A model generated the notes under the pieces. It ran no database searches. It was not told where the DNA came from and saw nothing but the letters and a program-made list of their open reading frames with translations. Shown here in pieces: positions 26,201 through 33,410 of a stretch of 36,433 bases of DNA. The stretch's first letter is position 1. Each line of letters opens with the position of its first letter. The stretch is taken from assembly GCA_016866335.1 (NCBI GenBank), contig VGMT01000022.1:1-36433 (forward strand), in the 5' to 3' direction. Source of the stretch: Bacteroidota bacterium (GTDB taxonomy: Bacteria; Bacteroidota; Bacteroidia; CAIKAF01). Made by a program: the position numbers and the translations under genes.

Positions 26201-29200
26201 TTACTTTTTCACCACCCGGAAGTGCTGGCTACCCTCTGGGGTATCTAAACTAACAATGTACATTCCCGCGGGCAGGTTCTGAATGTCATTGCCATTTAAG
26301 CGGAACAACAGTTCTCCCGAAATCGGCTGAGCCGTACGCTGCACCAATACCCTTCCGCTTAGGTCGCGCAGACGCAGTTCGGTTTGCTGACTTAAACCAC
26401 TTAACCCAATGCTCAACTCCGCATCAAAAGGGTTGGGATAAATGCTGGTTTTCCAGTTGCCCTCTTGATCCAATCCACCCGCCACATTCAACTGAACGGG
26501 ATTGCAGGTTGTGCTTGAACAACCATTATCGGTAATGGTCAGGCAAACCGTGTACAAGCCGGGGAAGAAGAACAGCTTTTGTGGATTGATGTCGTAACTA
26601 TAGGTTCCATCGCCAAAATCCCAGAAATAGTTCAAATACGGATCCAACGTGTCGGGCAAGAAATGCACCGTGTTCGTGGTCAATAGCGTTGGGCTAAAGT
26701 TTGAATTGATCAAATCGGTAACCACTACGTTTTGAGTTAGGGTGTCTTTGCAGCCCAAATCGCTGGTCAACATAAGGGTAACCGTATAGTTTCCGGCATT
26801 TGGGAAGAACCAGCTAGGCACCTGCATGGTGCTGCTCATACCATTGCTTGTGTTCCATTGGGTTGAAACAATGCTGCCAGAGCCAATGCTTGAGTTGTTG
26901 GTGATGGGCATGATGGTGCCACGGCAGTGGTCAGGCAAGTTAAAGGCTGCCTGAGGTTTGGGCAAAATGGTGGTACTTCCCGTAAAGACATCGGTACAAC
27001 CATGGTTGGTGCTTACAGTAACACTCCAGTTGTAGTTTCCAAAGTTGCTGTACACATGGTTTGGATTGCTTCCATTGCCTAGGTTGCCATCGCCAAAATC
27101 CCACTGGTAGCCCGAAATTACGGCTCCGTTAATGTTCTGAACCGATGCCGATGAGGTAAAGGGGCTAAACGCTTCTTGGCAAACCGTGTTCACCGAGGCC
27201 GAAGCAATAACCGGATTGGGGTTAACATGGGTGGTTATGGATTGCGAGGTGCTGCAGCCGTTGTTGCTGGTAAAGGTTAGCGTGGTTACATATTGCCCCG
27301 CATTGGCATAGGTGTGGCTAAAGTTGGTTTGTGCCGACTGGTTTCCATCGCCCAAATTCCAGTTGCTGCCGCTAATCACCGATCCGTTGGCCGGCGAAAC
27401 AAAGGCCGATGCCGAGAAGGAACTGCTGTTGCCTGCGCATACATCGCCCACCGACATGCTCGAAATTACAGGGTTGGGATTTACAATCACCTGCCCGTTC
27501 GAAGAGGCACTGCAACCATAGTTCGTGGTCACCGTTAGGTTCACCGTGTAGGTGCCAGGATTGGAATAGGTGAACGATGGATTGCCTTGGGTACTGGTGT
27601 TGCCACCGCCAAAATTCCATTGGTAGGCATTCACTACAGAACCGTTAACCGGTGGAACCGAACTGTTTTGTACAAAGTTGCTGGGCGTACCCTGGCATAC
27701 ATCCGCTGCGGTAATGCTATTGATAACTGGGAATGGGTTCACCAAAACGGTATCGTAAAACACCGCTGGGCAATTCTGATTGGTATTTATGGTGAAGCTC
27801 ACCGGAAATGCCCCGGTTGATCCATAGGTTTTGGTAGGATTCATCGAAGGACTTGTGGTTCCATCACCAAAAGTCCAGAAATAACCGGTAATCTGGGCTC
27901 CATTCACATTCGACAACGAAGAGTTTTGTAAGAATAGGGTTGGGCTTCCAAAACACACATCAGGGAAAGTGGTACTGCTGATTTGCGGTGTTGGATTCAC
28001 AACGGCTGTTCCAAAGGCGGTATCGGTACATCCATGGTTGGTGGTGGCCACCACGTAGGCGTTGTACGTCCCTGGTTGTGCATAATTGTAGGTGGTTTGC
28101 AGTCCGTTGGCATTGCCTCCGTCTCCCGAGGTCCAAACCGTTGAAGAAACAACCGCTCCATTCACGTTGGCCACGCTGGCGGTGGTATTTAACGGAGTGG
28201 CAGCTCCTTGGCAACCGGTGGGAATCGAAACCGAACCCAGCACCGGATTTGGGTGCACCAAGGCATTCAGGGTGGCTGTGTCTTTGCAACCATGGTTGGT
28301 CGATACAATCACCTGGACAGCATAGCTGCCGGGTTGAGCATAGTTGTGGTTGGGCGCCGATTGGCTACTTTGGTTCCCATCACCAAAATCCCAGCTGTAG
28401 GCATTAACCTGAGCTCCGTTCACGTTCGAAACCGATGAGCTTTGATTAAATAGGGTTGCATTCGTATGGCATACCGCCGCACCGGTGGTGCTGGAAATCG
28501 AAGGTTTGGGGTTCACCAAAACGTTGGTTAGCAAGGTGTCGGAACAACCGTGGTTGGTACTCACAATCAAACTCACCGCATAGCTTCCGGTGTTGGCGTA
28601 GGTGTGTGGACTGTTTAAGGTGTTCCCAGTGTTGTTGTCTCCAAAGGTCCAAGCCACCGAACTGATGCTGGCGTTGTTGGTGTTGCCCAACTGAACGTTG
28701 GCATTAAATGGAGTAGGCAATCCCAAGCAAATGTCGGGGGTGCTTGCCGAAGCAATTATGGGGGCCGGGTTAACCGTAACGGTTAAAGGGTTCGAAGGGG
28801 GCGAAATGCATCCATTCACATCGGTTACCGTGGCGGTATAAATACCTTGTACAATCGCCGGTATGGTTTGGCCTGTGTCTCCACTGCTCCAAGTAATTCC
28901 CGACATCAAACTGGCCTGCAAAAAGGTGGTATCGTAAGCACATCCACTCAAAGGATTTAAATTGATGATGGAGGGGGCGCTGGGGCCAGGGAACAAATTC
29001 AAGGTAACTGGAGTTGAAGAATTGCTGGTACATCCGTTTCCATCGGTGTAGGTAGCACTGTAGGTGCCCGGAGTCGAAACGGTAATGGTGGGCGTGGTTG
29101 CGCCTGTACTCCAGGTTATACTCGAGTTTTGGTTGGTGTTTAGGGTAACGGTGGTGCCGGTACACAAAACGGAATTGCCAACATACCCGATTACGGGCGC

Positions 29201-29911
29201 GGCAATGGGGCTAGGGTTTACCGTAACGGGAGTGAAGCATAGGCTTTGACAAGGTGCCGAGAAATTGGAAATGGTAGCGTTAAAGGTGCCACAGCATCCA
29301 TCCGTAGTGTAACCGGTAAAAGAAAAGGTTGACCCAGCTGTTACAGAAATACTGGTAAATCCACTGGCACTTCCCCAAGTTAGCGCGGTGTTTGCTCCAT
29401 TGAGCGTGTATCCAAAATAATCGTAGTTGCAGCAATCGTTGTGCTGAACGCTCCAGTTAAACGACAAGGTTCCCGTAGCCGGAATGGTAATTTGATAGCG
29501 AGTATAAACACCCCCACTTACCCCGTTCGGCCCTGTAAATACAATGCTTGTTGGGGCATTTCCCGTGTTTACGCTGCCGTTCGCGTTTCCAGTTTGATTG
29601 ATCGACCAGTTGTTGGTCGCATAGCAACTGGTAAAGCCACTTACGTTGCTTAATCCACCCGGAGAGGCAGCATAATAGGTAGTTGAGGTTGTAATGGGCG
29701 GGGTGGTGAAACTTGCCGAAGTGCTCAGCGGATTGCCCGTCCCTTGGTTGTTGTTAAACCATTGGTAGCTGGTGCCTCCACTTGCAGTAAGGGTGGTTGT
29801 TTGACCGCAGGTTGGCGAGGTGTTGCCCGTAACGGTCGGACACTGTGCATTCAAGCCACCAAAGGCGAGCGACGCAAAGATTAAACAGAGTTTAGAAGTA
29901 AAAGTGTTCAT
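26201..29911 (-). CDS. Large secreted PKD-repeat protein with T9SS sorting domain
   Basis: A 1236-aa surface or secreted protein, probably adhesin-like or structural; no enzyme motif is visible. The signal peptide is residues 1-22 (MNTFTSKLCLIFASLAFGGLNA). A Cys-rich Ig-like N-terminal region follows (CCNYDYFGYTLNG, TDGCCGTFNATISNF), then two SprB/Ig-like repeats (ITWSTGATTPTITVSTPGTY). About nine PKD or PKD-like domains of roughly 85 aa come next, with the W-x-FGDG core and TNHGC(K/T)D end (YSWDFGDGNQSS, YQWDFGDGNLGN, YFWDFGDGTYSY). The C-terminal T9SS type A domain is WKTSIYPNPFDAELSIGLSG ... LPAGMYIVSLDTP. It has its own terminator. The repeated domains may recombine. The partner is unknown. 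Confidence 0.9.
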   Translation of the reverse strand: MNTFTSKLCLIFASLAFGGLNAQCPTVTGNTSPTCGQTTTLTASGGTSYQWFNNNQGTGNPLSTSASFTTPPITTSTTYYAASPGGLSNVSGFTSCYATNNWSINQTGNANGSVNTGNAPTSIVFTGPNGVSGGVYTRYQITIPATGTLSFNWSVQHNDCCNYDYFGYTLNGANTALTWGSASGFTSISVTAGSTFSFTGYTTDGCCGTFNATISNFSAPCQSLCFTPVTVNPSPIAAPVIGYVGNSVLCTGTTVTLNTNQNSSITWSTGATTPTITVSTPGTYSATYTDGNGCTSNSSTPVTLNLFPGPSAPSIINLNPLSGCAYDTTFLQASLMSGITWSSGDTGQTIPAIVQGIYTATVTDVNGCISPPSNPLTVTVNPAPIIASASTPDICLGLPTPFNANVQLGNTNNASISSVAWTFGDNNTGNTLNSPHTYANTGSYAVSLIVSTNHGCSDTLLTNVLVNPKPSISSTTGAAVCHTNATLFNQSSSVSNVNGAQVNAYSWDFGDGNQSSQSAPNHNYAQPGSYAVQVIVSTNHGCKDTATLNALVHPNPVLGSVSIPTGCQGAATPLNTTASVANVNGAVVSSTVWTSGDGGNANGLQTTYNYAQPGTYNAYVVATTNHGCTDTAFGTAVVNPTPQISSTTFPDVCFGSPTLFLQNSSLSNVNGAQITGYFWTFGDGTTSPSMNPTKTYGSTGAFPVSFTINTNQNCPAVFYDTVLVNPFPVINSITAADVCQGTPSNFVQNSSVPPVNGSVVNAYQWNFGGGNTSTQGNPSFTYSNPGTYTVNLTVTTNYGCSASSNGQVIVNPNPVISSMSVGDVCAGNSSSFSASAFVSPANGSVISGSNWNLGDGNQSAQTNFSHTYANAGQYVTTLTFTSNNGCSTSQSITTHVNPNPVIASASVNTVCQEAFSPFTSSASVQNINGAVISGYQWDFGDGNLGNGSNPNHVYSNFGNYNWSVTVSTNHGCTDVFTGSTTILPKPQAAFNLPDHCRGTIMPITNNSSIGSGSIVSTQWNTSNGMSSTMQVPSWFFPNAGNYTVTLMLTSDLGCKDTLTQNVVVTDLINSNFSPTLLTTNTVHFLPDTLDPYLNYFWDFGDGTYSYDINPQKLFFFPGLYTVCLTITDNGCSSTTCNPVQLNVAGGLDQEGNWKTSIYPNPFDAELSIGLSGLSQQTELRLRDLSGRVLVQRTAQPISGELLFRLNGNDIQNLPAGMYIVSLDTPEGSQHFRVVKK

Positions 29912-30245
29912 AGGCCATAATTCGTTAAGTTAAAGAAAGTAACCTTCTTGTTTTCAGGTTTTTGTGCTTTAAGATAGGCTAAGTTAAAAAAATTTTATAT
30001 TATATTAACAAGAGGGTGTTGTTTGTTTGAATTTCGCTTGAAAATAGGCGTTTTGAGTCCCTTTCCTTTTGTCCGTTTTGATTTCTCGCCTTGAAAAACA
30101 GGCCAACTTTTATTAATTGTTAATAAATCGTACTCATTTTTGGAAAACTGAATTGAATTGTTCTTATCTTAGAACATCAATTCGGAGCAGAGTGGGCCGG
30201 GTTGCTTTTTTGGATTTAAGATGCTGAAGGCCTTTTAATTATTTT
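29912..30245. other. Divergent intergenic region, PKD gene / recQ
   Basis: A 334-bp AT-rich gap with both start sites. On the minus strand TATCTTAA (29969-29976) is a weak -7 candidate 58 bp before the PKD gene. On the plus strand TATCTTAG (30165-30172) is a weak candidate for recQ, with TTG 22 bp upstream. No gene seen. Confidence 0.4.
30155..30183. promoter_or_regulatory. Inverted repeat overlapping a recQ -7-like box
   Basis: Arms GAATTG-TTCT and AGAA-CAT-CAATTC enclose TATCTT; the core is GTTCT-N6-AGAAC. It lies about 65 bp before the recQ ATG and could be an operator or a chance palindrome in AT-rich DNA. Confidence 0.35.
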
Positions 30246-32441
30246 ATGCCGTACGTTGAAAATACTACTGAGATTGAGGACGCTCTAAAGCGCATTTTTG
30301 GATTTGACCGCTTTAAAGGCCAGCAAAAGGCTATTTGCGAAAATGTACTTGCGGGCAAAGATACCTTCGTTATAATGCCGACCGGCGGGGGCAAAAGCCT
30401 TTGCTATCAACTCCCCGCCCTTTTAAGTGAGGGAACCGCCGTTATTGTAAGCCCACTCATTGCCCTGATGAAAAATCAGGTCGACAGCATTCGGGGCTTT
30501 GGCGAACAAGAAGGCGTTGCCCATTTTTTTAATAGCTCCCTAACCAAAGGCGAACGCGAAAAAGTGAAACAAGATATCGTTTCGGGTAAAACCAAAATGC
30601 TTTTCGTGGCCCCAGAATCCCTAACCAAAGAAGAAAATACCCAGTTTCTTCGTTCTATTCAGGTCTCTTTTTTCGCCATAGACGAAGCACATTGCATTTC
30701 TGAATGGGGCCATGATTTTCGCCCAGAATACCGTCGCCTTAGGGCCATCATCGAAGAAATCGACCGGGCTCCCATTATTGCCCTCACCGCCACTGCCACT
30801 CCCAAAGTGCAACAAGACATTCTTAAAAACCTGGGCATGGCCGATGCCACTCTGTTTAAAGATTCCTTTAACCGGCCTAGCCTATATTACGAAATTCGTC
30901 CCAAAGTCGAGGTAAATAAGGAAATCATCCGCTTTATCCGCCAACATCAAGGCAAATCAGGCATCATCTACTGTCAAAACCGTAAGAAGGTGGAAGAACT
31001 TGCCGAACTCCTCCAGCTCAATGGCATCTCTGCCGTTCCCTACCACGCCGGTCTCGACAGCAAAACCCGAAACCTAAACCAAGACCTTTTCCTGCACCAA
31101 GAAGTCGATGTCATTGTGGCTACCATCGCATTTGGCATGGGAATCGATAAACCCGATATTCGTTTCATTATTCACCACGATATTCCTAAAAGCCTAGAAA
31201 GCTATTATCAAGAAACCGGCAGGGCCGGCCGAGATGGCGGCGAAGGAATTTGTGTTGCCTTCTACGACTACAACGATGTCGTTAAACTTGAAAAACTGCT
31301 CTCCGGAAAACCCATCGCCGAACAAGAAATCCATAAACTCCTTCTCCAAGAAGTCGTTTCTTTCGCCGAATCTGGAGCCTGCCGAAGGCAAGCCCTACTG
31401 CATTATTTTGGCGAACATTTTCCTAAAGAGCATTGCAACGAAATGTGCGACAATTGCGCCCACCCAAAAGAAACATTTCCAGCCAAAGATGCCCTTCTTC
31501 TGGTGTTCGATACCCTCCTGGCCATGAAAGGCAAATACAAAATGGCCCAGGTTCTCGATGTAATCCGAGGCCGACATACCAACCACACCGAAACCTACCG
31601 GCATACCGAGTTGGCCCAATTCGGTAAAGGCAAAGACAAACCCGATGCCTTTTGGCTCGCCGTGATGCGCCAAGCCCTGGTTCAAGATTTTCTAAGCAAG
31701 GAAGTCGAACACTACGGAACCCTTTTGCTCAATAAAAAGGCCCTTTCTTTTATCGAAAGCCCTAGCAATATCGATTTTTACAAGGATAGAGATTTCCAAG
31801 CTTCTGATTCCGACGAATCCTCCGGACTAACCGGAAAAGGAGGCTCCGCCCTCGATACCCTGCTGCTTAGCCTGCTAAAAGACCTCCGCAAACAAATTGC
31901 CCGGCAACGCAACCTCCCTCCCTTTGTCATTTTTCAGGATTTTTCCCTCGACGAAATGGCCACCGCTTATCCTATTAATATGGATGAACTAAAACAAATA
32001 AGCGGAGTAGGTGAGGGAAAAGCCATTAAATTTGGAAAACCGTTCGTTGATCTGATTGCCCGACACGTAGAAGAAAACGATATCGATCGCCCTATGGATG
32101 TTGGCTTTAAATCCGTCGCCAATAAATCAGCTATTAAAGTGGCGGTTATTCAATCCATTGATCGAAAAATCCCGCTTGATGTGATAGCCCGAAATAAAGA
32201 TTTGGAATTGGCAGACCTGATTCATGAACTTGAAGGGATTGTGCAAGCTGGAATTCGACTTGACCTCGATTATTACGTGAATAAATTGACAGATAAAGAA
32301 GAGCAAGAAGGGATTTTTGAACTTCTTAGAGAGTCTGAAAATGCAGACGTTCAGGTCCTGATTGATGAATATGGCGATGTATATTCCGAAGATGAACTTC
32401 GCGTCTTGCGTGTGAAGTTTCTCTCTGATATGGGAAATTGA
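30246..32441 (+). CDS. recQ: ATP-dependent DNA helicase RecQ
   Basis: 3'-5' DNA helicase for recombination and fork repair. The 731-aa protein has the motif 0 region FGFDRFKGQQ (18-27), Walker A TGGGKS (K50), DEAHCISEWGHDFRPEY (146-162), ALTATATP and QETGRAGRDGG. The RecQ-C-terminal zinc site is CRRQALLHYFGE ... CNEMCDNC. A winged helix and an HRDC domain follow (LLKDLRKQIARQRNLPPFVIF), with about 130 further residues typical of Bacteroidota RecQ. The length is greater than E. coli RecQ (609 aa). The start ATG at 30246 is the first in frame. Folded element E begins 17 bp after the stop. Confidence 0.97.
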   Translation: MPYVENTTEIEDALKRIFGFDRFKGQQKAICENVLAGKDTFVIMPTGGGKSLCYQLPALLSEGTAVIVSPLIALMKNQVDSIRGFGEQEGVAHFFNSSLTKGEREKVKQDIVSGKTKMLFVAPESLTKEENTQFLRSIQVSFFAIDEAHCISEWGHDFRPEYRRLRAIIEEIDRAPIIALTATATPKVQQDILKNLGMADATLFKDSFNRPSLYYEIRPKVEVNKEIIRFIRQHQGKSGIIYCQNRKKVEELAELLQLNGISAVPYHAGLDSKTRNLNQDLFLHQEVDVIVATIAFGMGIDKPDIRFIIHHDIPKSLESYYQETGRAGRDGGEGICVAFYDYNDVVKLEKLLSGKPIAEQEIHKLLLQEVVSFAESGACRRQALLHYFGEHFPKEHCNEMCDNCAHPKETFPAKDALLLVFDTLLAMKGKYKMAQVLDVIRGRHTNHTETYRHTELAQFGKGKDKPDAFWLAVMRQALVQDFLSKEVEHYGTLLLNKKALSFIESPSNIDFYKDRDFQASDSDESSGLTGKGGSALDTLLLSLLKDLRKQIARQRNLPPFVIFQDFSLDEMATAYPINMDELKQISGVGEGKAIKFGKPFVDLIARHVEENDIDRPMDVGFKSVANKSAIKVAVIQSIDRKIPLDVIARNKDLELADLIHELEGIVQAGIRLDLDYYVNKLTDKEEQEGIFELLRESENADVQVLIDEYGDVYSEDELRVLRVKFLSDMGN

Positions 32442-32458
32442 TTTTTTTAGTTTTTAGG

Positions 32459-32601
32459 TGGCGGTGGCCGGGCTTTCACCCGTAGTCGGCAGGCAAACCT
32501 GCCTGCTGCAGCGGCTTTGCGGTGGCTCCCAAGGTCGCCTCCGCAGCTCGCGCAGCAGCGCAGGTTTTACCCGCCGAGCTACCGGGTTCAATCCCTACCG
32601 C
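32459..32601 (+). repeat. 143-bp folded interspersed element, copy E
   Basis: Plus strand, from TGGCGGTGGCCGGGCTTTCACC to GGGTTCAATCCCTACCGC, 17 bp after the recQ stop on the same strand. The terminal stem is GCGGT/ACCGC where the other copies have GCGGC/GCCGC, a paired change; stem 2 is CGTAG-TCGGC/GCCGAG-CTACCG. Confidence 0.9.
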
Positions 32602-32699
32602 AAACCATTCCCTAACTCGAACCCACCTGCCTTTTCCTGCGCCTCTTTTTTGTATTTTTATTCCTACATCCCCAAGGTTCAATTTAGATTCAACGCATT

Positions 32700-33251
32700 A
32701 TGAAGTCTTTCTTAGCATGTTCTGTTTTTCTTATCATCCTCTTTCATTCCCTAGCCTTAAAGGCCCAAGGTAGCCTACAATTCAACCAAGTCAAACTTAT
32801 TAGCTCGGTCGAAGACACTGTGCCTCCCGGAAAAGTGTGGAAAATAGTTGGATATTATGGTTTTGAGCAATACTACAACGCCTGCATTCAATACAGCGGA
32901 AATTCGAACCTGAGTGGCATCAACCGCCTAGCAAACTGCGGCAGCTATTTCAACGCCACTACTTTATCTTCCGGTAGGTTTAACTACACCGCCGCTGAGC
33001 TGCAAATCAATGGAATTGTTTTGGTGCTCGAAACCACCGGATTTAATGCCATAAGTGCCAATAACCACTGTAACTCCACCAACTGCACTGGAAGCCAATG
33101 GAACTACGGTAACCCTCAGCCTACCTTCAATTTTAACTGTGCCAGTATTGGGCCCAGCGGAAAATTACCCCTGTGGTTTCCAGCTTCCAGCAGAGTAAAA
33201 TCCAATGGCCCAAATACCTTTTTGTCGGTCATTGAATTTAATGTGATTTAA
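32700..33251 (+). CDS. Secreted protein of unknown function
   Basis: I do not recognise a named family. The 183-aa product has a clear signal peptide (residues 1-22, MKSFLACSVFLIILFHSLALKA), then QGSLQFNQVKLISSVEDTVPPGKVWKIVGYY. The SVEDTVPPGKVWKI stretch recurs in small Bacteroidota exported proteins as a strand-rich module, to my memory. There are several cysteines (NACIQ, NCGSY, NHCNSTNC, FNCAS), which could form disulphides. No T9SS tail is present. It lies between recQ and a T9SS cargo on the same strand. Confidence 0.75.
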   Translation: MKSFLACSVFLIILFHSLALKAQGSLQFNQVKLISSVEDTVPPGKVWKIVGYYGFEQYYNACIQYSGNSNLSGINRLANCGSYFNATTLSSGRFNYTAAELQINGIVLVLETTGFNAISANNHCNSTNCTGSQWNYGNPQPTFNFNCASIGPSGKLPLWFPASSRVKSNGPNTFLSVIEFNVI

Positions 33252-33381
33252 TCGCGTTTTAAGCCTTGGCCCCCAAATTACTAGCATTTTTTCGTTCATT
33301 TTGGTGCTTGGCTTTGCTTCCTTGCGAACCTCTTTTTATGGAATGTCTATTATTTAATACGGCCATTCGATTTGAAATAGT

Positions 33382-33389
33382 TAATTTTG
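33382..33389 (+). promoter_or_regulatory. Candidate -7 box of the T9SS cargo gene
   Basis: TAATTTTG matches TAnnTTTG, 21 bp before the ATG at 33411; no TTG is at the expected distance. It argues against the alternative TTG start at 33387, which lies inside the box. Confidence 0.4.
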
Positions 33390-33410
33390 AACACAATACA
33401 ATTTCCTACC

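Noticed and set aside
32580-32601. tRNA-like T arm (GGGTTCAATCCC) at the end of the folded elements
   Set aside because: No acceptor, D or anticodon arms, no CCA, and the sequence pairs instead with the start of the element in one long hairpin.
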